A stretch of 40,891 bases of DNA from SIG607 sp045537575 (GTDB lineage: Bacteria > Bacillota > Clostridia > Oscillospirales > Acutalibacteraceae): contig JAZSPU010000044.1 in assembly GCA_045537575.1 (NCBI GenBank), positions 1 to 40,891 on the forward strand, read 5' to 3'. Position 1 is the stretch's first letter. Each line of letters opens with the position of its first letter. Below are positions 8,545-16,629 of the stretch, one piece after another. The translations under genes and the position numbers were made by a program. The notes below the pieces were generated by a model. That model did not search any database. It was not told the origin of the DNA and saw only the letters and a list, made by a program, of their open reading frames with translations.

Positions 8545-10872
8545 TTAGTCACCAATACCTCTCATAGCAAGAGCTTTGCTTTGAATTTGAAGCAGTTTAT
8601 AGTAAGCCCCTTTGAGTCTTACAAGCTCGTCGTGTGTGCCTTGTTCCGTAATTCTTCCGTCCTCTATTACAATAAGCTTATCGGCATCCCTTAGGGTTGA
8701 AAGTCTGTGAGCTATTGAAATAGTCGTTCGGTTTTTAATAAGCTTTGAAAGGGAAGCTTGAATATTCTTTTCGGTTTCGGTATCCACAGCGGCTGTGGCT
8801 TCGTCAAGAATAAGTATTTTTGGGTTAGCAAGAATCGCTCTTGCAATGGATATACGCTGTCTTTCTCCACCTGACATACTTCTTCCGCCTGAACCTACCA
8901 GAGAATCGTATCCGTCGTCAAGCTTACAGATAAAATCGTGTGCACCTGCTGAAATAGCTGCTTTAATTACTTCCTCCTTGGAAGCATTTGGGTTAGAGTA
9001 AGCAATATTATCAAAAATAGTTCCCTTAAAAATATAGGTTTCCTGACTAACTAATGCAACGTTTTTTCTGATTTCGCTAAAGGTTAAATCCCTTATATTT
9101 ACGCCATCCAAATATATGTTTCCGCTTGTTGTGTCATATAGTCTGGAAATAAGATTAACAAGGGTAGTCTTTCCCGCTCCCGATTTACCGACTATACCAA
9201 GCATTTTACCGGCTTCGACTTTTAAAGATATATCCTTGAGTACATCACGGTTTTCTTCGTAGCCGAAGGTAACGTTTTCAAGCTTTATTTCACCCTTAAT
9301 GTCATTAATTACAGTAGGGGATAGCGATTCCACAACGTCGGGCTTTGCGTCCAGTATCTCGAAAATTCGCTGTGCAGAGTTCATTGAAGAAGACCACCAA
9401 CGGAATATGTAGGAGAAGAAATCGGCAGGTCCCGCAAGAAGTGAAACGTAACCCGTAAAGGTAATAAGCGTTCCGTAAGATAGCTGTGGTTTAAACACGG
9501 CAAGAACGAAAAGAGCGCCGAGTGTCCACGTAAAAAGTGATGAAAGAGCATTTGTAAGCTGATAAAGTATAGTGAATTTCAGGTCAAAGCGCATAGCATT
9601 AAGCTGGGCTCCTGCAATGTAACCGCTGCTTTTATCAAGACGACTGGCTTCGCTGCTTTCTCTGCCGAAGGCTCTTACTACTCTTGCTCCCGTAATATTA
9701 TCGTTAAGCTTTGCCCTGAAATTTCTGCTTGTCTGGAACATTTTACTGTTATAGTGCCAAAGCACAGGCTCAAGCTTCATACTGATAATTACTGCAGGGG
9801 GCAGAGTTATAACAGCAGTTAATGCAAGAATCCAGTTTGTGCTGAACATAAAATAACAGGAAAATATTATTGTAAACAGATTAGGCAGAATAAAGGGAAT
9901 ACCGTCGATAAATATATCGGAAACCCTTGTAGCATCGTGAGTGATTCTTGTCATAAGTCCACCTGTCTGCTTATCCGTAAAGAAGGAAACCGAAAGAGAC
10001 TGAATGGAATTAAAAATCTGCTTTTTGAGATTATTAATAACATTAGGAACAATTTTTGCCACTAATCTGCCTTGAATTATTCCGAAGAGCTGTTGAAGAA
10101 GCTTTGCTCCCGCCATAGTCAGTGCAAGAATTAAGAGTAGCAATGCAAAATTTTCGGTTTTTATCATACTAAGAGGGAAAATGCTGTTATTTTTCGCCAA
10201 AACTCCGTCATATAGCAGACTTCCGTTTAAAAGAGGCCAAATTGAAGAAAGCAACGCTCCCAATATACAAATTATGCAAATAACTACAAGCTCTTTTTTG
10301 TAAACAGAAAAGAATGAACTGAGCCTGAAGAAAATTTTTCGCTTGTCCATACATTTAGGGCATACTTTTCTGTTTTTGTTAGGATAGATAGTTCCGCATT
10401 TAGGACAAAATTCTTCTCTTACTTCATCATATAATTTGTCTTCGGGAATTTCCTTTTTATCAATAAGCAGTTTAAGTATATCTAAAAGCTTATTAATTCT
10501 GCCATTATATTTATTGGTAAAGGAACAAATTACCGTTTCGGTATCTTTTACATTTATTTTAAAAATGCCGCCGACCACCAGATTAACTATTAGTGGGGAA
10601 GAAATCTCATCTAATGAAAAACTTTTAAAATCAAAGTTACTGAAATTAAATTCTTCCTGTTTTGAATAAGAGTTATGTAAAATAGACGGGGAATTTTCTT
10701 CACCGACAACGAGACAGTTTTCATATAAAACCAAAACGTAGTTTCTAAAATTACAGTGGGTATCCATATCGGCAGTCGCATATATGAGCGGCTTTTCTAA
10801 AGTAATATTAAGGTCTTTTAATCTGTCGCTAAGAGCAGACGGCATAAGACTTAATAACTGTTTTTCCATCAT
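8545..10872 (-). CDS. ABC exporter (fused permease-ATPase) with N-terminal domain and zinc ribbon
   Basis: This 775-residue protein has the same plan as the 5808-7994 product. A soluble beta-rich N-terminal domain (about 1-145) is followed by a CxxC-x11-CxxC ribbon (Cys156, 159, 171, 174), exporter membrane helices (about 190-500) and an ATPase. The ATPase has Walker A GKSGAGKTT (562-570 with the leading Gly), MSGGE (666-670), Walker B ILILDE (686-691) and switch His722, so its motifs are canonical. The two proteins share layout but little obvious identity in the N-terminal domain, as expected for old paralogues forming a heterodimer. The ribosome site AAGGAGATAA includes the stop of the AraC gene, so translation is probably coupled. 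The transported molecule is unknown. Confidence 0.88.
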   Translation of the reverse strand: MMEKQLLSLMPSALSDRLKDLNITLEKPLIYATADMDTHCNFRNYVLVLYENCLVVGEENSPSILHNSYSKQEEFNFSNFDFKSFSLDEISSPLIVNLVVGGIFKINVKDTETVICSFTNKYNGRINKLLDILKLLIDKKEIPEDKLYDEVREEFCPKCGTIYPNKNRKVCPKCMDKRKIFFRLSSFFSVYKKELVVICIICILGALLSSIWPLLNGSLLYDGVLAKNNSIFPLSMIKTENFALLLLILALTMAGAKLLQQLFGIIQGRLVAKIVPNVINNLKKQIFNSIQSLSVSFFTDKQTGGLMTRITHDATRVSDIFIDGIPFILPNLFTIIFSCYFMFSTNWILALTAVITLPPAVIISMKLEPVLWHYNSKMFQTSRNFRAKLNDNITGARVVRAFGRESSEASRLDKSSGYIAGAQLNAMRFDLKFTILYQLTNALSSLFTWTLGALFVLAVFKPQLSYGTLITFTGYVSLLAGPADFFSYIFRWWSSSMNSAQRIFEILDAKPDVVESLSPTVINDIKGEIKLENVTFGYEENRDVLKDISLKVEAGKMLGIVGKSGAGKTTLVNLISRLYDTTSGNIYLDGVNIRDLTFSEIRKNVALVSQETYIFKGTIFDNIAYSNPNASKEEVIKAAISAGAHDFICKLDDGYDSLVGSGGRSMSGGERQRISIARAILANPKILILDEATAAVDTETEKNIQASLSKLIKNRTTISIAHRLSTLRDADKLIVIEDGRITEQGTHDELVRLKGAYYKLLQIQSKALAMRGIGD

Positions 10873-11793
10873 TTATCTCCTTATTTCATTCTTTCTTTTG
10901 GCTATTTTTTCTTCTCTGTATGTATTGGGGGTCATTTTTGTTGCTTCTTTAAATATTTTGGAAAAATGCTGAACCGTTTTATATCCGCAACGTCTGGAAA
11001 TATCCTTTATAGGAACTTCAGTAAATGCAAGTAATTTTTTAGCTACAGAAATTCTATGAGAGGTAACATATTCCATAGGAGTACTGCTTGTATATGTTTT
11101 AAAAAGCTTTGTCAAGGTTGTGTGGTTAATTCCGGTAACCTTAACAAGCATAGGCAGAGTTATCTGTTCCATATAATGCGATTCGATATATAAAACAGCG
11201 TTTTCAAGATATGAATAGTAATAAGAGTGCCTTTTAAATGACAAAAAGTTATAACATTTTAAACAGTAAAGACGTTCGAGTGCTATTACAATTTCTATAA
11301 AATAGGAACGACTGCGGCATGACCAATACCAATCTCTTTGTAAACTTAATTCTTCTGAAAGAAGATCAATTAATAACTTAATTTTCTCAAAAAAATCATC
11401 AGTAATGGGAACTATGAATTTGTTTTCTAAAAAAGGATGCATCAAGAACATATCGTGGTTGAGTGCGATGTCCTCGTATTTTCCCGACCTCAAAAATTCA
11501 AAGGTCATATTCACGTTCAAAAATTCGGGGTGAAAATATATAGTATGGCATTTTAGTTTTTTAGTGGTAATTATTTCGGGATTTTCTTCTTCATTAAAGC
11601 AAATAAAGCAGGGGGCGGTTGCTAAAAAGTTATTTCCCTTAATACTGAATTTGATTTGTCCGCTTAGTAAAAAAATCAGACAAAAGCATTCGTCCTTTAC
11701 ATTAATCGCTTTTAAGCTGTCATTATTTATACATTCGCATTTGGCAATTTTGCCTTTGTTAAAGTTTCTCCCGACAGTAAACAGATGCTCCAT
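10873..11793 (-). CDS. AraC-family transcriptional regulator
   Basis: This 306-residue regulator has an N-terminal cupin-like sensor region (about 1-180). Its C-terminal AraC DNA-binding domain with two helix-turn-helix units (about 205-300) includes LPMLVKVTGINHTTLTKLFK and the second-helix region IKDISRRCGYKTVQHFSKIFKE, ending in the typical TPNTYRE. It is first in a minus-strand operon with two ABC exporters and a DUF1854 protein and abuts the next gene, so it most likely controls them in response to an effector related to the transported compound. The ATG at 11793 has GGGTGA at a good distance; the ATG at 11805 is in frame but lies upstream of that ribosome site. Confidence 0.88.
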   Translation of the reverse strand: MEHLFTVGRNFNKGKIAKCECINNDSLKAINVKDECFCLIFLLSGQIKFSIKGNNFLATAPCFICFNEEENPEIITTKKLKCHTIYFHPEFLNVNMTFEFLRSGKYEDIALNHDMFLMHPFLENKFIVPITDDFFEKIKLLIDLLSEELSLQRDWYWSCRSRSYFIEIVIALERLYCLKCYNFLSFKRHSYYYSYLENAVLYIESHYMEQITLPMLVKVTGINHTTLTKLFKTYTSSTPMEYVTSHRISVAKKLLAFTEVPIKDISRRCGYKTVQHFSKIFKEATKMTPNTYREEKIAKRKNEIRR

Positions 11794-11936
11794 AAAATCA
11801 CCCATATAAATGTTAGCATATTTATCAGAATATGTAAATTAAAATGTTTTATAAAATTTTAAATATTGTTTATATTTTTTTAAATTTTTAAATTATAACT
11901 TTGCAAAAACCAAAGCCTAAGCCAATATAAATATAC

Positions 11937-11965
11937 TTGACAAAATATAAATTTAATATTATAAT
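11937..11965 (+). promoter_or_regulatory. consensus promoter for tRNA-Leu
   Basis: TTGACA (11937-11942), 17 bases, then TATAAT (11960-11965). Transcription would begin near 11972, about 16 bases before the mature tRNA. Confidence 0.85.
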
Positions 11966-11987
11966 TACAAACAATGCAAATATATAT

Positions 11988-12074
11988 GCGGATATGGCGG
12001 AACTGGCAGACGCGCTAGATTCAGGTTCTAGTGAGGGCAACTTCATGCAGGTTCGATTCCTGTTATCCGCACCA
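11988..12074 (+). tRNA. tRNA-Leu (anticodon CAG)
   Basis: The 87-base cloverleaf has acceptor arms GCGGATA and TATCCGC with encoded ACCA. The anticodon stem CTAGA/TCTAG holds the loop TTCAGGT, so the anticodon is CAG, reading the leucine codon CUG. The long variable arm (TGAG...CTTCA) marks a class II tRNA. The T arm contains GGTTCGATTCC. It is a single tRNA gene with its own promoter. Confidence 0.96.
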
Positions 12075-12077
12075 AAA

Positions 12078-12112
12078 AATCCCGTTTTTTAAAGCGGAAT
12101 TTTTTTTTTTTT
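12078..12112 (+). terminator. T-tract terminator after tRNA-Leu
   Basis: An imperfect stem (TCC..TTT against AAA..GGA) is followed by thirteen T residues (12100-12112). The stem is weak, but the T run directly after the tRNA supports termination. Confidence 0.6.
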
Positions 12113-12130
12113 AAAAAAACGTTAATTTGC

Positions 12131-12159
12131 TTGACAATTTACCAAATTTTATGTAATAT
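12131..12159 (+). promoter_or_regulatory. promoter of the GH130 gene
   Basis: TTGACA (12131-12136), 17 bases, then TAATAT (12154-12159). The predicted start near 12166 coincides with the first base of the hairpin at 12167-12196. Confidence 0.75.
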
Positions 12160-12166
12160 TAATACA

Positions 12167-12196
12167 TAAAATACTCTAAAGAAAAAGAGTGTTTTA
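12167..12196 (+). promoter_or_regulatory. hairpin at the 5' end of the GH130 transcript (possible operator)
   Basis: TAAAATACTCT (12167-12177) pairs with AGAGTGTTTTA (12186-12196) across an 8-base loop, eleven pairs with one T-G wobble. It begins at the predicted transcription start. It could be a repressor operator in DNA or a stabilising 5' stem-loop in RNA. There is no T tail, so it is not a terminator. Confidence 0.55.
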
Positions 12197-12240
12197 TAAA
12201 ATTGTGCTTTGCATAAATTAATTAGCAGGAGGCTGTTATT

Positions 12241-13284
12241 ATGATCGAAAAATTTATTAAAGAAGAATACATAATGCACCGCTATGAAAACAATCCTCTT
12301 ATCACAAAGGAGATGTTTCCAAAAAAGGTAAAATCTGTTTTCAACTGTGGACAAGCTATGTATCAGGGTAAATACGTTCTTTTGATTGCTTGTATCTACG
12401 AAGAAAACGGTAAAGAAAAAACCGGAATTCACGCTGCATTCAGTGAGGATGGAATTAACTTCGAAATAGATAAAGAACCTTTATGTAAATTTACCGACTG
12501 GGCTCCTAACTCTCCCGGTAATTATGACCATTGGGTAATCGATCCCCGTGTTACTCAGATTGGTGATGAATATTATATTATTCGTCCTGCACAGGTTAAA
12601 TATCCCCTTGGTCGTGATATCGGACCTGCCGCAATTCTTGAGAAAACAAAGGATTTCAAATCTGTAGAATTTATTGAGTGTATCGGTCTTCCTATCAACC
12701 GTGTACCTTGCTTGTTCCCTGAAAAGATTAACGGTCAGTACGTTCGTCTTGACAGACCTTACGGTCTTCCTCGTCTTACCAATATGCCTGAAGCATTTAT
12801 GTACGACGCTCTTACATACGGTATGTGGATTTCTTACTCTCCCGATATGCTTTATTGGGGTCGTCACCGTCCTTTCTTTGTTCCTTGTCAGGACTTTGCA
12901 AACTATAAGATAGGACCTACTCCTCCAATTAAGACTAAAGAGGGTTGGTTGGAAATTTATCACGCAGTTTACTGTGAAAACGGTGAGTTCGTTTATTCCC
13001 TCAGCGCAATGCTGATGGATCTTGACGACCCCTCAAAGATTCTTTACGTTCTTGATCGTCCCATTCTCGCTCCCAACACCGATTATGAACTTTACGGCAG
13101 AAGCGGTAACACCTGCTTTGCCTGCGGTGCTCTTGCTGATGAAGAAAAAGACGAAATCAGAATTTACTACGGTGCTGCTGACGAGAGAATTGCTCTTGCA
13201 ACAGGTAAGCTTTCCGAACTTCTTGATGAACTCAAAAAGCACCCCATTACCGACATTGAGTGCTATAAAAATCTGAACAAATAA
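12241..13284 (+). CDS. glycoside hydrolase family 130 protein (beta-mannoside phosphorylase/hydrolase type)
   Basis: This 347-residue five-bladed propeller enzyme matches GH130, whose members phosphorolyse or hydrolyse beta-mannosides and related disaccharides in the cytoplasm. Visible family marks are RYENNPL near 14, the catalytic-acid segment VIDPRVTQIGDEYYI (Asp101), GPTPPIKTKEGWLEIYHAV, DRPILAP with a following YE, and IYYGAADE near the end. Whether it is a phosphorylase or a hydrolase, and its exact substrate, cannot be settled by eye. No signal peptide is seen, so it acts inside the cell. The ATG at 12241 has AGGAGG (12227-12232) eight bases upstream. A HAD hydrolase follows 92 bases later and may act on the sugar phosphate product. 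Confidence 0.85.
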   Translation: MIEKFIKEEYIMHRYENNPLITKEMFPKKVKSVFNCGQAMYQGKYVLLIACIYEENGKEKTGIHAAFSEDGINFEIDKEPLCKFTDWAPNSPGNYDHWVIDPRVTQIGDEYYIIRPAQVKYPLGRDIGPAAILEKTKDFKSVEFIECIGLPINRVPCLFPEKINGQYVRLDRPYGLPRLTNMPEAFMYDALTYGMWISYSPDMLYWGRHRPFFVPCQDFANYKIGPTPPIKTKEGWLEIYHAVYCENGEFVYSLSAMLMDLDDPSKILYVLDRPILAPNTDYELYGRSGNTCFACGALADEEKDEIRIYYGAADERIALATGKLSELLDELKKHPITDIECYKNLNK

Positions 13285-13288
13285 TTTT

Positions 13289-13338
13289 AAACCGTGCTTT
13301 GAAGCGATATGGTAAAACTAACCTTCACGGCACGGTTT
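13289..13338 (+). other. stem-loop between the GH130 and HAD genes
   Basis: AAACCGTGC (13289-13297) pairs perfectly with GCACGGTTT (13330-13338) around a 32-base loop that can form a small inner helix (GGT/ACC or TGAAG/CTTCA). Only a short, interrupted T stretch follows, so it is more likely a processing or partial-termination element than a strong terminator. Confidence 0.5.
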
Positions 13339-13376
13339 TACTAAGAGATTTAATAAAAGTTTATAAGGTGACCACA

Positions 13377-14342
13377 ATGATAGTAAATACTTCTTATGCA
13401 ACAGATACGGATATAGTTAATGCGATAAAAGACAGAAAAATCGTATGCGCTTTTCACGATATCGACGGTACACATTCTCTTATTCGTAATTGGCCTCCCG
13501 TAATGAGCAGAGTGCTTTACGATACCGCTATGAACGGTATTCCCGATAATCTTACCAGTGAAGATAATATTAATCGTCTGGTTGAACTTTGCGATACTGA
13601 GCCTCTTGAAGAAACGGATAAATTTTGTATTGAAAGTGCAGGACTTTCTGCTCTTACTCAAATGGAATGGGCAATTCGTCGTAATCAAGAGTGCATAAAC
13701 GGTAAATATAATAGTGAAGTTAATTCGAAAATTATAGAACTTATATGGGCGGGTAAAGAAAAATTCGATGATTTTGATGAACCTAAGGAATACATAGAAT
13801 ATCTTGCCGACGTAACGCCTAAGTTGTTTTGGGTTTACGAACAGGTTCTAAATCGTTTCTGCAGAGATAAAAATCTTGCAAAAGCAAAGGAAAATCCAAA
13901 TGAATTTTTAATTCCCGGCTCAAAAGAGTTTATGAATTACTTATATCAAACCGGTGTAAAGAATTTCTTTGTTACCGGTGCAGTTGTGGATAAATCTCAG
14001 CAACCGCCTATGGGTATGTATGAAGAGGTACTTGGTTTAGGCTTTGATATTGGTGAAAATAAAGTGGTCGAAGATATATTTGGCTCCACTTGGGAAGAGA
14101 AGATACCCAAAGACGAGGTTATGATTCGCTTGGTTGAAAAACTCAACATCAGCGGTGAAAACGTACTTGTTATAGGGGATGGACGAAGTGAAATTTCTGC
14201 AGGTGTTAAGCTTGGCGCAGTAACTGTTAGTATTCTGCCCAAATCTGCAAAAAGACAACGTGAACTTCACAAAGAACTAGGTACAAATATGATAATCGAG
14301 AATTATAAGTCACAAGATTTATTTAAAATATTTAGTAAGTGA
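13377..14342 (+). CDS. HAD-superfamily hydrolase
   Basis: This 321-residue phosphatase-like protein has HAD motif I at DIDGT (Asp28 nucleophile, Asp30), motif II at FFVTGAVV, a downstream lysine, and motif IV at VIGDGRSEISAGVKLGA. A long helical cap (about 45-215) sits between motifs I and II. Family members dephosphorylate sugar phosphates and related small molecules; the substrate is unknown. Its position after a GH130 gene suggests a sugar phosphate. I start it at ATG 13377, preceded by AAGGTG (13365-13370); an in-frame TTG at 13299 would lie inside the intergenic stem-loop and is unlikely. A strong terminator follows. Confidence 0.8.
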   Translation: MIVNTSYATDTDIVNAIKDRKIVCAFHDIDGTHSLIRNWPPVMSRVLYDTAMNGIPDNLTSEDNINRLVELCDTEPLEETDKFCIESAGLSALTQMEWAIRRNQECINGKYNSEVNSKIIELIWAGKEKFDDFDEPKEYIEYLADVTPKLFWVYEQVLNRFCRDKNLAKAKENPNEFLIPGSKEFMNYLYQTGVKNFFVTGAVVDKSQQPPMGMYEEVLGLGFDIGENKVVEDIFGSTWEEKIPKDEVMIRLVEKLNISGENVLVIGDGRSEISAGVKLGAVTVSILPKSAKRQRELHKELGTNMIIENYKSQDLFKIFSK

Positions 14343-14359
14343 TTTTTACGAAATAGAAT

Positions 14360-14392
14360 AAAGCGCTTGTTTTTACAGGCGCTTTATTTTAT
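14360..14392 (+). terminator. intrinsic terminator after the HAD gene
   Basis: AAAGCGCTTGT (14360-14370) and ACAGGCGCTTT (14375-14385) form eleven pairs with one T-G wobble and a TTTT loop, followed by ATTTTATT. Confidence 0.88.
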
Positions 14393-14397
14393 TGTTA

Positions 14398-14426
14398 TTG
14401 ACAAGCAACCTGACAAAGAGTATAAT
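14398..14426 (+). promoter_or_regulatory. consensus promoter of the marR-ABC operon
   Basis: TTGACA (14398-14403), a 17-base spacer, then TATAAT (14421-14426). Transcription would start near 14433, inside the palindrome just downstream. Confidence 0.85.
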
Positions 14427-14427
14427 T

Positions 14428-14445
14428 AGTTGCGTGTGCAACTTA
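14428..14445 (+). promoter_or_regulatory. probable MarR operator
   Basis: The palindrome AGTTGC-GTGT-GCAACT, with flanking T and TA, begins directly after the -10 box and covers the predicted transcription start. TAGTTGC-N4-GCAACTA-like sites are a common MarR-family operator form in Firmicutes (from memory). A bound dimer would block transcription, giving autorepression relieved by ligand. A GCAAC half-site also occurs in the -35/-10 spacer. Confidence 0.7.
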
Positions 14446-14465
14446 TTTTTGATATAGGTGATTAT

Positions 14466-14903
14466 ATGATATTTATAATGAAAAAGATTAATACCATAAG
14501 CCGTTGCGCTGTTCTTTACCGTAACGATAAACTGAATGATAAAACTTTGACTCCGCTTTATCATAGCTACGTTTTTATAATTACGAAAAATCCCGGTATT
14601 ACTCAGGATGAACTTGCGAGTGAACTTTGTATAAATAAAAGCAACGTAACAAGAGGACTTAATAATCTTGAAGAACGTGGCTTTGTTGAAAGAAAGGCTG
14701 ACGAAAAGGATAAACGTATTTTAAGGGTTTATCCAACCGATAAAATGCTTCAGGCTTTTCCTGAAATTAAAGAAGTGTTAAGAGAATGGAACCGTTATCT
14801 TACAGATGATATTGATGAAAACGAAATTAAAATTTTTCAATCGGTTCTCCAGCGTATTACTGAAAGAGCAAAAGATTATATAAGTAATAGGGAAGAAATA
14901 TAA
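14466..14903 (+). CDS. MarR-family transcriptional regulator
   Basis: This 145-residue winged-helix repressor has the recognition region PGITQDELASELCINKSNVTRGLNNLEERGFVER followed by the wing KADEKDKRILRVYPT, and helices at both ends for dimerisation. It most likely represses the two ABC exporter genes that follow, the first one base after its stop. I chose ATG 14466, with AGGTGA (14456-14461) just upstream. An in-frame TTG at 14430 lies within the operator and before the ribosome site, so it cannot be the start. The ligand is probably a toxic small molecule handled by the exporter, but this is inference. Confidence 0.88.
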   Translation: MIFIMKKINTISRCAVLYRNDKLNDKTLTPLYHSYVFIITKNPGITQDELASELCINKSNVTRGLNNLEERGFVERKADEKDKRILRVYPTDKMLQAFPEIKEVLREWNRYLTDDIDENEIKIFQSVLQRITERAKDYISNREEI

Positions 14904-14904
14904 T

Positions 14905-16629
14905 ATGAAAACAATACTTAAGTACATAAAACCGTATTATTTTAGAATGTTATTGGGACTAAGCATTAAAATAGCAGGAACGGTTGTGGAGCTGTTTATA
15001 CCATACATATTAACCCACATTTTAGAAAATGTTATTTATACCGCCGACGTAAAGAAGATAATATTCTGGGGTATTATGATGATTCTTTGTGCAGGGTGCG
15101 CCTGTATATTCAATATTATTGCCAACAGAATGGCGGCACGTGTATCCAATAATTTTTCGGAGCATTTAAGACGTGATTTATTTGCAAAAACTTTAAGGCT
15201 TTCTGCTGCTCAGACCGACGCTTTCACCATAGCTTCCCTGGAATCACGTATTACCACCGATACATATAACATTTATCACTTTGTGGGAATGATGCAAAGA
15301 ATGGGTGTTAGAGCGCCTATTATGCTTATTGGCGGTATTATTATTACGATGCTTATGGATAGCTATTTATCCTTGGTTATGGTTGCAACAATGCCTTTGC
15401 TTTTTGTCTGTGTTTATTTTGTCTCCTCTTGCGGCATTCCTCTTTATAAAAAGGTACAGACATCCGTTGACTCAATGATTCGTGTTGTTAGAGAAGATAC
15501 ACAGGGAATAAGGGTTATAAAAGCGCTTTCAAAGGATAAATACGAGCATAACAGATTTGATATAGCCAATTTAGCTCTTGTTAAAAACGAAAAGCGTGCC
15601 GGTATTATTATGGGTTCTGTCCATCCCATAATGAATCTGTTTATGAATATGGGAATTGTGGCTGTCGTAGCTTTAAGTGCCAACAGGGTTTTAAATCATC
15701 AGTCAACTCCCGAAACCGTTATTGCTTTTATGCAATATTTTACGCAGATTTCTATGTCAATGATGGTAATGTCACGAATGTTTACTATGGCAAGTAAATG
15801 TTCCGCTTCAGCAAACCGTGTTGCAGAAATACTGAACTGTGAAGATACTCTGATTGAAAAAAGTGAAGATGAATTTCCAAGAAACCGAAACGAAAGTGTT
15901 GTTGAATTTAAAAACGTTAACTTTTCTTACATAGGAGTTAAAAGAGATTTAACCAATATTTCATTTAAAATTAAGGACGGAGAGTCTCTTGGTATAATCG
16001 GTGCTACAGGTAGCGGTAAATCTACTATCATAAAACTATTACTCAGATTTTATGATGTTGAGAGCGGTGCAATTTATATTGACGGCAGAGATATAAGAAC
16101 TATAAACAGGCAAGAGCTTTATTCCTTTTTCGGCACCGTTATGCAAAACGATTTTCTATATAACGATTCCATTTATGAAAATATTAAATTCGGTAGAGAT
16201 TTAAGTGAAGAGGAAATAAAAACCGCTGCCCAAATAGCTCAAGCTGATGGCTTTATTAACGATTTTGAGGACGGATATCAACACATATTATCTCAAAAAG
16301 GTACCAATGTTTCAGGCGGACAAAAACAAAGGATACTTATATCCAGAGCAATTGCCGCAAAACCGAGAATACTTATTCTTGATGACAGTTCGTCTGCTCT
16401 TGACTATAAGACCGAATCTAATCTTAGAAAAGCCTTAAATGAGAATTTTAAGAATACAATACTTATTAATGTTGCTCAAAGGGTAAGCGCTGTTAAAAAC
16501 TGCACACAGATAATTGTTATTGATAACGGAAAAATTATAGGTGTGGGCACTCACGATGAGCTATTAGAAAAATGCGATGAATATAAGGAGATAAGCGATT
16601 CGCAAATGGGAGGTGCTATAGTTGAGTAA
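14905..16629 (+). CDS. ABC exporter half-transporter with degenerate ATP site (BmrC-like partner)
   Basis: This 574-residue protein has six membrane helices (about 12-300) and a C-terminal ATPase. Walker A is GATGSGKST (367-375) and the signature is intact (VSGGQ, 469-473). Walker B reads ILILDD, with Asp494 where the catalytic Glu should be, and the switch histidine is replaced by Gln525 (NVAQRVSA). This combination marks the non-hydrolysing site of heterodimeric exporters such as BmrCD or TM287/288, whose other half carries a broken signature, as the next gene does. It overlaps that gene by 8 bases and is probably under MarR control. It likely exports drugs or other hydrophobic compounds. 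Confidence 0.9.
   Translation: MKTILKYIKPYYFRMLLGLSIKIAGTVVELFIPYILTHILENVIYTADVKKIIFWGIMMILCAGCACIFNIIANRMAARVSNNFSEHLRRDLFAKTLRLSAAQTDAFTIASLESRITTDTYNIYHFVGMMQRMGVRAPIMLIGGIIITMLMDSYLSLVMVATMPLLFVCVYFVSSCGIPLYKKVQTSVDSMIRVVREDTQGIRVIKALSKDKYEHNRFDIANLALVKNEKRAGIIMGSVHPIMNLFMNMGIVAVVALSANRVLNHQSTPETVIAFMQYFTQISMSMMVMSRMFTMASKCSASANRVAEILNCEDTLIEKSEDEFPRNRNESVVEFKNVNFSYIGVKRDLTNISFKIKDGESLGIIGATGSGKSTIIKLLLRFYDVESGAIYIDGRDIRTINRQELYSFFGTVMQNDFLYNDSIYENIKFGRDLSEEEIKTAAQIAQADGFINDFEDGYQHILSQKGTNVSGGQKQRILISRAIAAKPRILILDDSSSALDYKTESNLRKALNENFKNTILINVAQRVSAVKNCTQIIVIDNGKIIGVGTHDELLEKCDEYKEISDSQMGGAIVE

Noticed and set aside
5808..10872. Cyanophycin-linked transport cluster, suggested by DUF1854 next to ABC exporters
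   Set aside because: No cyanophycin synthetase or cyanophycinase is encoded here, so the label would be carried over from other bacteria without support.
11988..12112. tRNA-Leu as an integration site for a mobile element
   Set aside because: No integrase and no repeat of the tRNA 3' end were seen; the flanking genes look resident.
12481..12963. 160-codon open frame on the minus strand
   Set aside because: It is antisense to the GH130 gene, with low-complexity basic composition and no start signals.
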